A stretch of DNA of 64,000 nt from Methylophilaceae bacterium (GTDB lineage: Bacteria; Pseudomonadota; Gammaproteobacteria; Burkholderiales; Methylophilaceae). The notes under the pieces are model-generated. The model was not told where the DNA came from. It did not search any database and saw only the letters and a program-made list of their open reading frames with translations. A program made the position numbers and the translations under genes. Each line of letters opens with the position of its first letter. Position 1 is the stretch's first letter. The stretch is from the NCBI GenBank assembly GCA_905339275.1, contig CAJPFK010000001.1, positions 1 through 64,000 on the forward strand. Reading direction: 5' to 3'. Shown here piece after piece: positions 19,123 through 29,064 of the stretch.

Positions 19123-19575
19123 TTAGTGTTTGCCGGTGCTGCCAAAGCCGCCTTCACCGCGTTCCGACTCGGCAAATTCATTCACGATGCTGAAACTTGC
19201 CTGCACGACCGGAACAATGACCAATTGTGCAATACGCTCCATCGGGTTCAGCAGGAAAGATTCGCGTCCGCGGTTCCAGCAGGAAACCAGCAGTTGGCCT
19301 TGATAATCCGAATCGATCAATCCGACCAGATTGCCTAGCACGATGCCATGTTTGTGTCCCAGACCGGAGCGGGGAAGGATCATCGCGGCATAGCCAGGGT
19401 CTGCCAGATGTATTGCCATGCCGGTCGGGATAAGCGTGGTTTCCCCGGGGTGGATGGTCTGCGTGTGTTCGATGCAGGCACGCAAGTCCAGCCCGGCGGA
19501 ACCGGGGGTGGCGTATGCGGGCATCATGTTGTGCAGGCGTTCATCAAGAATCTTCAGTTCTACATTGAGGCTCAT
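19123..19575 (-). CDS. dut: Deoxyuridine 5'-triphosphate nucleotidohydrolase (dUTPase)
   Basis: 150 residues with the five motifs of trimeric dUTPases: [40 protein letters not shown] and the C-terminal [11 protein letters not shown] that closes over the active site. It hydrolyses dUTP to dUMP and pyrophosphate, keeping uracil out of DNA and feeding dTMP synthesis. It lies 18 bases downstream of coaBC on the same strand, a pairing common in proteobacteria. Confidence 0.98.
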   Translation of the reverse strand: MSLNVELKILDERLHNMMPAYATPGSAGLDLRACIEHTQTIHPGETTLIPTGMAIHLADPGYAAMILPRSGLGHKHGIVLGNLVGLIDSDYQGQLLVSCWNRGRESFLLNPMERIAQLVIVPVVQASFSIVNEFAESERGEGGFGSTGKH

Positions 19576-19593
19576 GGCTTGCTTTCGGTATTT

Positions 19594-20778
19594 TTACTTC
19601 AGAATGGCGGCGATATGCTTTAACAGGCTGCGTGCGATTTCCAGTTTTGCTGCGCGGGGCAGGACATGCTGCCCCTTGTCATCCAGCAGGACGACGCTGG
19701 CATCATCCTGCCCCATGCTTTCCTGCACCAGGTTGGCGACGAGCAAGGGTAGCTGTTTTTTCCTGCGCTTGGCTTTCGCATATTGCAGCAGGTTTTTGCT
19801 TTCGGCGGCGAAGCCGACGCAGAACGGGGGGGCTGGCAGGCTGGCAACGGTTGCGAGAATATCTTGTGTAGGCTTCAGTTCCAATGTAAGCGATTGCTCA
19901 CTTTTCTTGATTTTTTGCGTGCTCGGGCTTGCTGGCTGATAATCGGCGACGGCCGCTACGCTGATAAAAATGTCCTGCCCGTCGATATGCTGCATTACGG
20001 CGTCCAGCATCTGCTGCGCGCTCAGCACATCGATTACGCTTACCGACTTCGGTTTATCCAGTCTGGTGGGGCCGCTGACCAGCGTGACTTCTGCCCCCAT
20101 CTCGCGGGCGGCCTGTGCGATGCAATAGCCCATCTTGCCGGAGCTGAGATTGGTGATGGCGCGGACGGGATCAATGGCTTCAACCGTAGGTCCTGCGGTA
20201 ACCAATATGCGCTTGCCAGCCAATATCCCGGGCTGTTGGCTGGCTGACAGCATGTCGAGTAAATCTTCCGGCTCGGACATGCGCCCCAGGCCGGTTTCGC
20301 CGCAAGCCTGTTCGCCGCTGTCCGGGCCGAGGATGGTTACCCCGTCGGTTTTCAGTTGCTGAATGTTGCGCTGCGTCGCCGGGTTTTCCCACATCTGCCT
20401 GTTCATGGCGGGTGCCACCATCAGGGGACATTCCCTGGCCAGGCAAAGCGTGGATAGAAGATCGTCCGCATTGCCGTGTACCAGCTTGGCGAGAAAATCC
20501 GCGCTGGCCGGGGCAATCAGGATCGCATCCGCTGCGCGCGATAGTTCGATATGCGGCATGCCGTTGGGGATGCTTGCATCCCACATGTCGGTGAATACCC
20601 GCTTGCCCGAGAGGGCCTGCATGGTGACAGGCGTGATGAAATGATGGGCTGCTTCGGTCATGACGACCTGAACATCGATACCGTTCTTCACGAGCAGGCG
20701 TACGAGTTCCGCCGCTTTGTATGCGGCGATGCCACCGGTAATACCCAGCACCAGTTTTCTGATTACTTGCTTATGCAT
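19594..20778 (-). CDS. coaBC: Bifunctional phosphopantothenoylcysteine decarboxylase / phosphopantothenate-cysteine ligase
   Basis: 394 residues. The N-terminal CoaC domain shows the flavin-binding ITGGIAAYKAAELVR, the His-containing MPHIELSRAAD and the PAMNRQMW substrate motif, with ACGETGLGRM near residue 160. The C-terminal CoaB domain shows AGPTVEAIDPVRAITNLSSGKMG. The two activities add cysteine to 4'-phosphopantothenate and decarboxylate the product, steps two and three of coenzyme A synthesis. It is divergent from the putative metallopeptidase gene at 20912. Confidence 0.97.
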   Translation of the reverse strand: MHKQVIRKLVLGITGGIAAYKAAELVRLLVKNGIDVQVVMTEAAHHFITPVTMQALSGKRVFTDMWDASIPNGMPHIELSRAADAILIAPASADFLAKLVHGNADDLLSTLCLARECPLMVAPAMNRQMWENPATQRNIQQLKTDGVTILGPDSGEQACGETGLGRMSEPEDLLDMLSASQQPGILAGKRILVTAGPTVEAIDPVRAITNLSSGKMGYCIAQAAREMGAEVTLVSGPTRLDKPKSVSVIDVLSAQQMLDAVMQHIDGQDIFISVAAVADYQPASPSTQKIKKSEQSLTLELKPTQDILATVASLPAPPFCVGFAAESKNLLQYAKAKRRKKQLPLLVANLVQESMGQDDASVVLLDDKGQHVLPRAAKLEIARSLLKHIAAILK

Positions 20779-20911
20779 GGATTTGCAGTAAATTGAATAA
20801 ATTAGATTTTATATGAAAGCGGTCAGGCGATATACAAAGCCAGCAATTTTGCCTGATCTTGCATTAGACTAACGGCTGCCTGGAATCGAATAACAATAAG
20901 GTGGATAGCCC

Positions 20912-21691
20912 ATGTGGCGCAAACTTAGAATCCTGATTTTGCTGTTTATATTGGCAACGGTTGCACACCGTGCATGGCTGGAAACGCATGATGTCGAATG
21001 GAAAGACAGCTTGTATGTGGCGGTTTATCCGATCAACGCGGATGGCAGTGCGCAGGCGGCCGGTTATATCGAGACCTTGACGCAGGATCAACTGGCCGGG
21101 ATTACCGGCTACCTGGCTGGAGAGGCGGAGAGATACGCTTTACGCATTCGATATCCGTTTCAACTCAGGTTGGGCCGGGCAATTGCCGACCGGCCGCCTC
21201 AGCCGCCCGAGAATGCCGGTGTGCTGCAAACAGTACTCTGGAGCCTGCACTTCCGCTGGTGGGCCTGGCGTAACAGTCCTGCTGTGACCGTGCCGCCTGA
21301 TATCAGGCTTTACCTGTTGTATCACGACCCTGCCCAATATCAGGTTCTGCCGCATTCGACCGCCCTGAGCAAGGGGCGTATCGGCCTGGTTAATGTTTAT
21401 GCAAGCAGGCAATATACGCGGCAAAATGCGGTGATTGTGACCCATGAGTTGTTGCACACTGTCGGCGCCAGCGACAAATATGACCTGATGAATCATTTGC
21501 CGCATTTTCCGGAAGGCTATGCCGAGCCGGAGAAGCAGCCTTTATATCCGCAGGATTATGCCGAGCTGATGGCCGGGCGTATTCTGGTATCGGATAACAA
21601 GGCTGAAATTCCCGATGGTCTGACTCATACGCTGATAGGGGAGCAGACAGCCGCTGAAATTGGCTGGTTAGCTGCGCAGGAAGACCGGTAA
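20912..21691 (+). CDS. Putative membrane-anchored HExxHxxGxxD metallopeptidase
   Basis: 259 residues of no family I can name. Residues 5-17 ([13 protein letters not shown]) form a signal anchor or signal peptide, so most of the protein should be periplasmic. Near the C-terminus [16 protein letters not shown] gives H178-E179-x2-H182-x2-G185-x2-D188, the zinc motif of metzincin-like peptidases that use Asp as third ligand. No pro-domain is obvious. Substrates are unknown. The stop overlaps the radC start by one base, so the two genes are probably cotranscribed. Confidence 0.6.
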   Translation: MWRKLRILILLFILATVAHRAWLETHDVEWKDSLYVAVYPINADGSAQAAGYIETLTQDQLAGITGYLAGEAERYALRIRYPFQLRLGRAIADRPPQPPENAGVLQTVLWSLHFRWWAWRNSPAVTVPPDIRLYLLYHDPAQYQVLPHSTALSKGRIGLVNVYASRQYTRQNAVIVTHELLHTVGASDKYDLMNHLPHFPEGYAEPEKQPLYPQDYAELMAGRILVSDNKAEIPDGLTHTLIGEQTAAEIGWLAAQEDR

Positions 21692-22365
21692 TGGCGATCA
21701 CTGACTGGCCGGAGGGCGAACGCCCACGGGAAAAGTTGCAGCAGCAGGGAGCGGCAGCACTATCCGATGCCGAGCTGTTGGCGATCTTTTTGCGGGTAGG
21801 CGTTACCGGCAAAAGCGCGGTGGATCTGGCACGCGACCTGCTCAAGGCATTCGGTAGCCTCAACGCTATCTTTACGGCCAGCCCTGAGGCCATATGCCAG
21901 GTCAATGGCATGGGCCGCAGCAAGTATGTGCAGTTACAGGCCATTTTTGAGATGAGCCGCCGGGCGCTTGCGGAACAGATGCAGGAACGCGATGTGTTGA
22001 GTTCGCCGCAGCAAGTGAGGGATTACTTATGCCTGCGACTGGGTGGGCTCACGCGCGAAGTTTTCGTGGTGCTGTTTCTGGATGCGCAGAATCGGGTCCT
22101 GGCACAGGATGAGCTGTTCAGCGGCACCTTGACCCAGACCAGCGTTTATCCGCGTGAAGTCGTCAAACGCGCTTTGCACCATAACGCCGCCTCCGTGATT
22201 TTTGCCCACAACCATCCTTCAGGTATCGCCGAACAAAGCCGTGCAGATGAATTGCTGACCAATGCCCTGAAGCAGGCATTGGCATTGGTGGATATCCGCG
22301 TGCTGGACCATTTCGTCGTGGCCGGCAACAATATTCTGTCGTTTGCAGAGCGAGGATTGTTGTAA
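21691..22365 (+). CDS. radC: RadC-family JAB1/MPN domain protein
   Basis: 224 residues. A helix-hairpin-helix region precedes residue 100. The JAMM-type metal motif is intact (H173-N-H175-PSG with Asp186), following [26 protein letters not shown] in outline. The family is widespread next to housekeeping genes; the old link to DNA repair rests on a misassigned mutant, and the biochemical role is unsettled. Here it follows the putative metallopeptidase directly. Confidence 0.93.
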   Translation: MAITDWPEGERPREKLQQQGAAALSDAELLAIFLRVGVTGKSAVDLARDLLKAFGSLNAIFTASPEAICQVNGMGRSKYVQLQAIFEMSRRALAEQMQERDVLSSPQQVRDYLCLRLGGLTREVFVVLFLDAQNRVLAQDELFSGTLTQTSVYPREVVKRALHHNAASVIFAHNHPSGIAEQSRADELLTNALKQALALVDIRVLDHFVVAGNNILSFAERGLL

Positions 22366-22581
22366 ACGAAGAAGCTTATGACCATAACACCTTAACCTAT
22401 GCAAAATTCTCATGCCGATATTAGAAATCGGACGGAAAATGTTGTATTCAGTACGTTTTTTGTCCACGCGATGGAAAATTAAAGTAAGCTTCACTTTGAT
22501 GGGCCAATCGAGGCAGTTTCTGATCTGGATCAGGTCGGTATTTAACGGGATGAATAAAATACAAAAAGGGGAAGTTTTGGT

Positions 22582-23826
22582 ATGAGCAGAATTTCGATGA
22601 CGGTGATGATTAAAGCCTTGCTGATATTGGGCGTTGCCGGCAGCAATGCGCATGCTGCCGGTTTTGCGCTGGTCGAGCAAAGCGGGAGCGGGATCGGCAA
22701 TGCCTACGCCGGCGGCGCCGCTGCTGCGGAAGATGCCAGCACCATCTTTTTCAATCCGGCGGGCATGACCTATGTTCAGGGTCGCCAGGGTGTCGTGGCC
22801 TTGCACCTGGTCAGACCAAGTGCGGACTTTGGCAATGAGGGGTCGGTGGCCGGCTTCGGCAGGCCTCTGGGCGGAGAAGGCGGCGATGCGGGCGGATTGG
22901 CTTATGTGCCGAATGCTTACTATATGACGGAAATCAGACCGGACCTGAAATTCGGTATCGGCGTGAACGTGCCGTTCGGTTTGAGCACCAAATATGACAA
23001 GGACTGGCTGGGGCGTTTCCAGGCGATCAAATCCGATTTGAAAACGGTCAATATCAACCCTGCCATTGCCATCAAAGTGAACGATCAGCTCTCGCTGGGG
23101 TTTGGTGTTTCAGCCATGTGGGCGCAGGCGGAACTGACACGCGCCGTGAATTTCGTTGCTGGCGAGAGCGATGTCAGGATCAAGGGCGATGATTGGGGGT
23201 TTGGCTACAACTTTGGCGCCATATATCAGATCACGCCAGACACCCGTATTGGGGCGTCCTATCGTTCAAAAGTAAAACAGCACCTCGAAGGAGATGCGAA
23301 ATTCGGCACCCCCTTAACTGCCAACAATACCGATGTAAAAGCGGATTTGACCCTGCCTGAAAACTTTTCCCTTAGCGTCTTCAGCCGCTTGAGCGATAAA
23401 TGGGAGTTGATGGGTGATGTAACCTGGACGCGGTGGAGCCGCTTCAAGGAACTCAGGATCAATCGCGACGATGGCAGCCTGCTGTCGCTGACTCCGGAAA
23501 ACTGGGAAAACACCCGCCGCTATTCCATCGGCGCGAATTATCGCTACAGCGATAAACTCAAGTTGCGCGCAGGCGTCGCTTACGACGAAGAGGCGATCAA
23601 GGATGAGTTCAGAACCGCGCGCATTCCCGGCAATGACAGAACCTGGGTGGCTCTGGGGGCCAGTTGGCAAGTTTCGCCAATTTCAAGCCTGGATATCGGC
23701 TATGCACACCTGTTCGTGAGCGATGCTTCGATTGACGATAGCCAGTTGCCGGTCAACGGACGATTGAAGGGTGAATATGATGCCAGCGTCGATATTCTGA
23801 GCCTGCAGTACACGCATAATTTTTAA
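22582..23826 (+). CDS. FadL/OMPP1-type outer membrane channel
   Basis: 414 residues with a signal peptide ending near residue 27 (SNAHA-AGFAL) and the family opening GFALVEQSGSGIGNAYAGGAAAAEDASTIFFNPAGM in outline, which forms the hatch and first strand of FadL barrels. The end (SVDILSLQYTHNF) has the aromatic C-terminal residue expected for barrel assembly. FadL-type channels move long-chain fatty acids or other hydrophobic compounds through the outer membrane. AAGGGGAAG precedes the ATG. It lies 138 bases upstream of rpfF on the same strand, so a role with the fatty-acid signal is possible but unproven. Confidence 0.88.
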   Translation: MSRISMTVMIKALLILGVAGSNAHAAGFALVEQSGSGIGNAYAGGAAAAEDASTIFFNPAGMTYVQGRQGVVALHLVRPSADFGNEGSVAGFGRPLGGEGGDAGGLAYVPNAYYMTEIRPDLKFGIGVNVPFGLSTKYDKDWLGRFQAIKSDLKTVNINPAIAIKVNDQLSLGFGVSAMWAQAELTRAVNFVAGESDVRIKGDDWGFGYNFGAIYQITPDTRIGASYRSKVKQHLEGDAKFGTPLTANNTDVKADLTLPENFSLSVFSRLSDKWELMGDVTWTRWSRFKELRINRDDGSLLSLTPENWENTRRYSIGANYRYSDKLKLRAGVAYDEEAIKDEFRTARIPGNDRTWVALGASWQVSPISSLDIGYAHLFVSDASIDDSQLPVNGRLKGEYDASVDILSLQYTHNF

Positions 23827-23964
23827 GGGGGCCTGGGTTCACATCATTCAGAGATGGCGTGTTTCCTGCTATAACATTAATGAAATGCTTTTGTGTTTTA
23901 TTGCTTGAGTGCCGATTTAAAGAAAAAGCAAAGTGAATGCTGATCAAGAAGAAAGCCTGAAATT

Positions 23965-24864
23965 ATGAACTCCGTGGTGCAATTCAATCAGTTTGGTAAA
24001 GCCAATATTGAGCAGATGCGAACACGTTTCGATGAGGAACGCGGTGTCATGTGGTTTTTCATGAGGCCTGAGCCAAGGCCATGCTTTACCTACGGATGCA
24101 TGAAGAGTCTTTATTTCAATCAAAGCTATCTTGAGAGTAACCAGGGAAAGTTTTACCTGGATAACATATCCCGCCAAGTCAATTACCTGGTGCTGGCCTC
24201 AGATGTTCCGGGCATATATAACCTGGGTGGCGATTTATCGGTATTTGCTGATTTTATTCGCGGACAGAAACGGGATGAGCTTCTGGTCTACGCCAGGTTG
24301 TGTGTGGACAATGTCTGGACTTTCTACAATATGGATGCACCAATCACGACGATCTCATTGGTGCAGGGGCAGGCCATGGGCGGAGGTTTTGAGGCGGCAT
24401 TGTCGGCGCATGTGCTGATCGCGGAGCGCAGTGCGCAGATGGGTCTCCCTGAAGTGCTGTTCAATCTGTTCCCGGGCATGGGCGCGCTGAGTTTTCTGTC
24501 GCGGAAGGTCGGTATCCATGTTGCCGAAGCCATGGTTCGTTCCGGCAAGATATACTCCGCTGTCGAACTTCATCACATGGGGGTGGTGGATGTGCTGGCT
24601 GAAGATGGCGAGGGCGAAAAAGTACTGCTCGAATGGGTCAATAAAAATTCCCGCTCGAGTAATTCATTCCAGGCCATCCGCCGGGCCAAGCAGCGTGTTC
24701 ACCCACTCACGCTGCAAGAGCTTTACGATATTACCGAAATATGGGTGGATGCCGCACTGCGGCTGGATGAGCGTAATCTGAAAGTCATGGAAAGACTGGT
24801 ACGCGCACAAAATTCAAAAGTGGTCATGCAGCCGGTCGATACAGTCCGCCACCAAAGCGCTTGA
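23965..24864 (+). CDS. rpfF: DSF synthase RpfF (enoyl-CoA hydratase/crotonase fold)
   Basis: 299 residues of the crotonase superfamily that match RpfF of Xanthomonas by memory of its motifs: YNLGGDLSVFADFIR, then LVQGQAMGGGFEAALSAHVL, MGLPEVLFNLFPGMGALSF and the C-terminal ITEIWVDAALRLDERNLKVM. The two catalytic glutamates align (Glu143 in GGGFEAAL, Glu163 in GLPEVLF). RpfF dehydrates 3-hydroxyacyl-ACP and releases the cis-2-unsaturated fatty acid used as diffusible signal factor. It is convergent with rpfC, the layout known from Xanthomonas. The ribosome site is weak. Confidence 0.92.
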   Translation: MNSVVQFNQFGKANIEQMRTRFDEERGVMWFFMRPEPRPCFTYGCMKSLYFNQSYLESNQGKFYLDNISRQVNYLVLASDVPGIYNLGGDLSVFADFIRGQKRDELLVYARLCVDNVWTFYNMDAPITTISLVQGQAMGGGFEAALSAHVLIAERSAQMGLPEVLFNLFPGMGALSFLSRKVGIHVAEAMVRSGKIYSAVELHHMGVVDVLAEDGEGEKVLLEWVNKNSRSSNSFQAIRRAKQRVHPLTLQELYDITEIWVDAALRLDERNLKVMERLVRAQNSKVVMQPVDTVRHQSA

Positions 24865-24877
24865 AAATATTTCCTGA

Positions 24878-27145
24878 CTAGCTGGTTGCAACCAGTCGCT
24901 CAGAGAGGTATTTCTCTATGGCGGCATGCGCGGCCAGGAATTCATCCCTTAGTTGCTTGACCATGACCCTGCCGCGGAAGCGCAGCTCGGACTCTTCCGC
25001 CTGGTCTATCAATTGCGCCCGGTTAGCGACGAGATGCGCTCCGATACTCAGGCTGTTTCCTTGCAGGGCATGGCAATAGTCATGCAGGGATTCATACTTC
25101 CTGGCCTTAACGGCGCGTTCTATTTCATTGATGAAATTAGCCGAGTCTTTCAGGTAGTTCTGGAACAGGCGATTGATGAATAATGAATCTTTTCCTGCCA
25201 CGGATTCCAGTTCTGCCAGGGTGCCGGAATTAAGGGCTTCGCCCTTTAATGGCGGAGGTATATCTGTGCGTCTGCGTGCGTTACTTGTCATGACTGTTTT
25301 CATCCATTCTTCTGCAATGCTCTCAGGCAGAGCCATGGTTTTTGAAATTGTATTGAAAAGTGTGGATGCATCCACGGGTTTGCTCAGGAATGCGTCAATG
25401 CCTGCTTCGTCCGCGGCACGCCTGGCGCTCAAGGTGACGTCTGCCGTAAACAGGATAAAGCGCGTATTCTGGTCGTCTGGCCGGGTAAACCGATACAGTT
25501 TGACGGCATCGGTACCGCTCATGTTCGCCATGTTGTAATCCGTGATGACGAGATCGAATTTGGCTTGCTCCAGATGGTCCAGCATTCTTTCCGTGCTGCT
25601 CGTCAGTACCGCATGATGGCCGGATAGCTGAAGCAGGCGCATCAGGATTTTCTGGTTGGTGGCATCATCTTCACAGACAAGCACGTTGAGTGAAGGTGTT
25701 GTAATGCCCGTTTCGTCTTCAGATGATGCCCGGGCGGCTTCTGATAGGGGCTGTAATGTGGATTCAACATTCCTGCCCAGTGATAGATCAAACCAGAAGC
25801 GGCTGCCGACGCCTTCCTTGCTCTCGCACTGCAGGTGGCCACCCATGGCTTGAACCAGGTGTTTGGTAATGGTGAGCCCGAGGCCGCTGCCGCCAAAACG
25901 CCTGGTGGTGGAGTTGTCTGCCTGAGTGAAGCGCTCGAATATTTTGCCTTGCTGGTCTGCCGGGATGCCGATGCCGGTGTCGATGACTTCAAAGCGCACT
26001 CTGACATTGCTCGCCGACTCATCCACCATTCTTACGATAAGGGAAATGCTGCCGTGCTCGGTGAATTTCACTGCGTTGCCTACCAGGTTGGCGAGTACTT
26101 GCTGCAATAAGTGCGGGTCACCGTTGAGGGATTTGATTGATGGAACCAGTTTTGCATCGAGTACGACCCCCTTGGTTTTTGCCTGGGCATGGAACACATC
26201 GATGGTGTTATTCACGACTTCATCAAGAACAAAATTCACTTTCTCTACTTTGATCTTGCCTTCTTCGATTTTTGCGAAGTCAATAACGTTGTTCAGCAGG
26301 GAGAGAAGTAATCTTGAGGAACTATCAAGCGTCTTCATCAAGTCCTGTTGTTCCGGATTGAGCCGCGTTGCCTTGAGCAGGCTGCTGATTCCGATGATGC
26401 CGTTCAATGGCGTACGGATTTCATGGCTCATGGTTGCCACGAAGCTGGATTTGGCATGGCTGGCTACTTCAGCCCTGGTTTTGGCCTCCTGCAGCCGGTT
26501 GATCAACTGGGCTACGTATAGCGGCAACACTGCCAGCATCACGATGAACCCGGCGCCTATGTCTGCGTGGGCTTTCCAGTAAGGGCTTGTTTGCGAAACG
26601 TACAGTACGGAGATGATGCTCAGTGCCTGGCAATGGTAAAGATATTTTTTTCCGTAACGAAAGCCATTGCCAAAGATGACCCATAGATAGACACCGACCA
26701 GCACAATCCCGACTTCGCTCGAGTGCGCCAGAAATGCGGTGACACCGCCGACATCCAGCCATGCGCCGGCCAGCCGGCGCGGTATGGATTTCTTTTTGCT
26801 GTACAGGATTGAGGCGATGACCAGGATTGTCAGTATCTCAAATACGGCAACCATGGAGAAACCAAGCGTATCGAACGGCCTCCCGGTGTCGTTGCTTATC
26901 GTTACATATGCCAGGTAAGCAAGGAACAAGGTTCCGACGCAAAGTCTGAGCAATGCCTGTTCAAGCTCCAGCGCATCGCATTTCTCTGCGATGCTGCGGT
27001 ACCAGTTGCCCAGGCGTTTAAATGCGGACAATTGCTCTTCGGCGTTACCCGAAGCAATCGGCTGCTGTGCTGGACGATGATGAGATGTGAATGCCATAGC
27101 CACTATGGCGCAACATATGTGCCACGGCAGCCACAATCCATGCAT
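24878..27145 (-). CDS. rpfC: Hybrid sensor histidine kinase RpfC (DSF receptor)
   Basis: 755 residues in RpfC order: an N-terminal membrane region (about 65-215, four to five or more helices), HisKA with His241 ([10 protein letters not shown]), an HATPase with DTGIGIP and FGGSGLGL, a receiver with Asp536 (DLVITDYNM) and a C-terminal Hpt domain with His692 (YCHALQGNS). In Xanthomonas RpfC senses DSF, phosphorylates RpfG and binds RpfF to limit synthesis. The start is uncertain: Met17 at 27097 is an alternative. It is transcribed after rpfG and ends 13 bases from the end of rpfF. Confidence 0.9.
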   Translation of the reverse strand: MHGLWLPWHICCAIVAMAFTSHHRPAQQPIASGNAEEQLSAFKRLGNWYRSIAEKCDALELEQALLRLCVGTLFLAYLAYVTISNDTGRPFDTLGFSMVAVFEILTILVIASILYSKKKSIPRRLAGAWLDVGGVTAFLAHSSEVGIVLVGVYLWVIFGNGFRYGKKYLYHCQALSIISVLYVSQTSPYWKAHADIGAGFIVMLAVLPLYVAQLINRLQEAKTRAEVASHAKSSFVATMSHEIRTPLNGIIGISSLLKATRLNPEQQDLMKTLDSSSRLLLSLLNNVIDFAKIEEGKIKVEKVNFVLDEVVNNTIDVFHAQAKTKGVVLDAKLVPSIKSLNGDPHLLQQVLANLVGNAVKFTEHGSISLIVRMVDESASNVRVRFEVIDTGIGIPADQQGKIFERFTQADNSTTRRFGGSGLGLTITKHLVQAMGGHLQCESKEGVGSRFWFDLSLGRNVESTLQPLSEAARASSEDETGITTPSLNVLVCEDDATNQKILMRLLQLSGHHAVLTSSTERMLDHLEQAKFDLVITDYNMANMSGTDAVKLYRFTRPDDQNTRFILFTADVTLSARRAADEAGIDAFLSKPVDASTLFNTISKTMALPESIAEEWMKTVMTSNARRRTDIPPPLKGEALNSGTLAELESVAGKDSLFINRLFQNYLKDSANFINEIERAVKARKYESLHDYCHALQGNSLSIGAHLVANRAQLIDQAEESELRFRGRVMVKQLRDEFLAAHAAIEKYLSERLVATS

Positions 27146-27383
27146 TGAAACTTTTTTATATATAAAATTTTAATAAAAACATATGGTTGTGTTGTTATCT
27201 TGAATATCTGTCGATTGCGGTTACAGTGATCGGAGCTGTCGAAAACCCGTTACGGGATGTCGAAAATTTATCACTAGCGTTGAGTTTTCTATATCCGGAC
27301 CCAGGCGAGTTCAGGTGTTTTGGCAACGCGGGCGATGTTCATGCCGGGATGGCAGGGATGATGCCGAGGGAACGCTCCGGGAT

Positions 27384-28454
27384 TCAGAGCGTGTCGATGT
27401 GTGTTGCGTGGACTTTCTCTATCGCACTCCGGATCGAGAGCATGGCCTTGACCAGGAGTGGGTCGAAATGCGAGTTGCTTTGATCGATAAGATACTGCAT
27501 GGCGGCATCGATGGACCATGCCTGTTTGTAAGGGCGTGCGCTGGTCAGCGCATCAAACACATCGGCAATGGCAACGATGCGTGCAGCAAGCGGGATGGCA
27601 TCCCCCGCCAGTGCATTGGGATAACCTGTTCCGTCATAGCGTTCATGATGGCCGATGGCGATTTCCGCGCCTTTTTGCAGGTACTTGGATGGACTGTCCT
27701 GCAAAATGTCGAAACCAATCTGGGGGTGCCGGCGCATGATCGCGCTTTCTTCTTCGGTAAGCGGCCCTTTTTTCAGCAGGATATTATCCGGGATGCCGAT
27801 TTTACCTATATCGTGCAGCGGTGCTGACAGTTCGATAAGCTCAGCCTCTTCCCTGGACATACCGATCGCTTCCGCAAGCATGCGGCTGTATATCGACATT
27901 CTTACCAGGTGCTTGGCGGTATTGGCGTCCTTGAACTCGCCGACACGCGCCAGCCGCATCAGGGTTTCCTTTTCGCGATTGAGGATTTCCGAAGTGGCCA
28001 GCTTGACCATTTCCTCAAGATTGCGGCTTCTGCCCACCAGTTCCTGGTGTTGATGCCGGATAGTGAGCAGGTTTTTACATCTTGCGCTGCATTCAAACCG
28101 GTTGACCGGTTTGGTGAGGAAATCGGTCACGCCCGACTCCAGCGCGATATGGCGCGTCTCCAGGTCGGTGTTGACCGTAATCATGATCGTAGGGATCTGG
28201 GCATAATCAGGAAGAGACCGCAGGCTCCTGATGAACTCGATACCATTCATTTCCGGCATGGAGTAATCGACCATGACAAGATCGGCGATATTGGATTTTG
28301 CCCAGTTCAGTGCGGCGATGGGACTGGCTTCTTCATGGACCTGGATTTCCCCATGAATGCTTTTTACTATTTGCGAGAGTATGGAACGACTTGTCGACTG
28401 GTCATCCAATACCAGAACAATTTTTTTCTCAAACAAATCATTAAGAAACGGCAT
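27384..28454 (-). CDS. rpfG: Response regulator RpfG with HD-GYP phosphodiesterase domain
   Basis: 356 residues from the ATG at 28454, chosen because AAGGA stands five bases upstream; a longer frame begins at 28490. The receiver (about 10-120) has the DD pair and phosphoacceptor Asp in MVDYSMPEMNG. The HD-GYP domain has APLHDIGKIGIPD and HHERYDGTGYP, both metal and catalytic motifs intact. RpfG hydrolyses c-di-GMP when phosphorylated by RpfC, turning the DSF signal into lower c-di-GMP. It lies 238 bases upstream of rpfC; no rpfH gene lies between them. Confidence 0.91.
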   Translation of the reverse strand: MPFLNDLFEKKIVLVLDDQSTSRSILSQIVKSIHGEIQVHEEASPIAALNWAKSNIADLVMVDYSMPEMNGIEFIRSLRSLPDYAQIPTIMITVNTDLETRHIALESGVTDFLTKPVNRFECSARCKNLLTIRHQHQELVGRSRNLEEMVKLATSEILNREKETLMRLARVGEFKDANTAKHLVRMSIYSRMLAEAIGMSREEAELIELSAPLHDIGKIGIPDNILLKKGPLTEEESAIMRRHPQIGFDILQDSPSKYLQKGAEIAIGHHERYDGTGYPNALAGDAIPLAARIVAIADVFDALTSARPYKQAWSIDAAMQYLIDQSNSHFDPLLVKAMLSIRSAIEKVHATHIDTL

Positions 28455-28745
28455 GCATATCCTTGTTGGTCGAATACTTCGATCCGACATTCATCATCTT
28501 TACAGTTGCCTTGGTCCGCAAGCTTAACCGTTGAGTCGCGGCCATGGAATCGCTCATCTGCAATTTCTGAAAGTTTGATGCATACTAAACCACGGTGCCA
28601 TTAGCCGACAAGAAAATCTAAATGAATCGCATTAATTTATTTTAAATTTGAACCGGTGCACCGCACATGCGCCTGACTTCATGTTTTTCCGGCGATCCGC
28701 AAGGATATCCGGAACCTGCAGCAGCCCCGGCTCGCCGGGTGGACG

Positions 28746-29054
28746 CTAGCGGCCTTTTCCGCTGAGAGAGCCGCGGTTGAAGTCTTTGTCGCCAGGCGGT
28801 ATGCAACGCCCGAAGCCGAGGAATTTGCCTTGCGAACCGGGAGGGCAGACCTGGTTCTCGGGGAATTTCTGTGCCACTGCCGCCGCTTGCGCGGCTTTTT
28901 TGCTGTCGACAAATTCCCAGCGGCCATTCGGGTGCAGCATTACCTGATCGCCATCGGTAGTCGTTGCCTGGACGGTGGCCGGCATCTCGTCCGCGATGAG
29001 CGGGGATGCCGCGCAAATAACGGCAAGCAGGATCGAGTAAGGAAATGTCTTCAT
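28746..29054 (-). CDS. Small exported protein of unknown function
   Basis: 102 residues. Residues 1-21 form a signal peptide (MKTFPYSILLAVICAASPLIA). The mature part carries TTTDGDQVMLHPNGRWEFVD, the short strand-turn motif (residue, DG, V, L, GxWEF) found in several DUF3157-like periplasmic proteins, then one Cys pair (CPPGSQGKFLGFGRC) and a basic end. It starts 10 bases downstream of nasA, so it is probably the last gene of the nitrate operon; it is not a family member I can name. Confidence 0.65.
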   Translation of the reverse strand: MKTFPYSILLAVICAASPLIADEMPATVQATTTDGDQVMLHPNGRWEFVDSKKAAQAAAVAQKFPENQVCPPGSQGKFLGFGRCIPPGDKDFNRGSLSGKGR

Positions 29055-29064
29055 GGTGAAATTC

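Noticed and set aside
22484..22500. Short inverted repeat AAAGT...ACTTT upstream of the FadL-type gene
   Set aside because: Only five base pairs with A/T-rich arms; expected by chance.
27146..27383. A small gene between rpfG and rpfC (possible rpfH remnant)
   Set aside because: The only open frames are short, lack membrane segments of RpfH type and run mostly into the end of rpfG.
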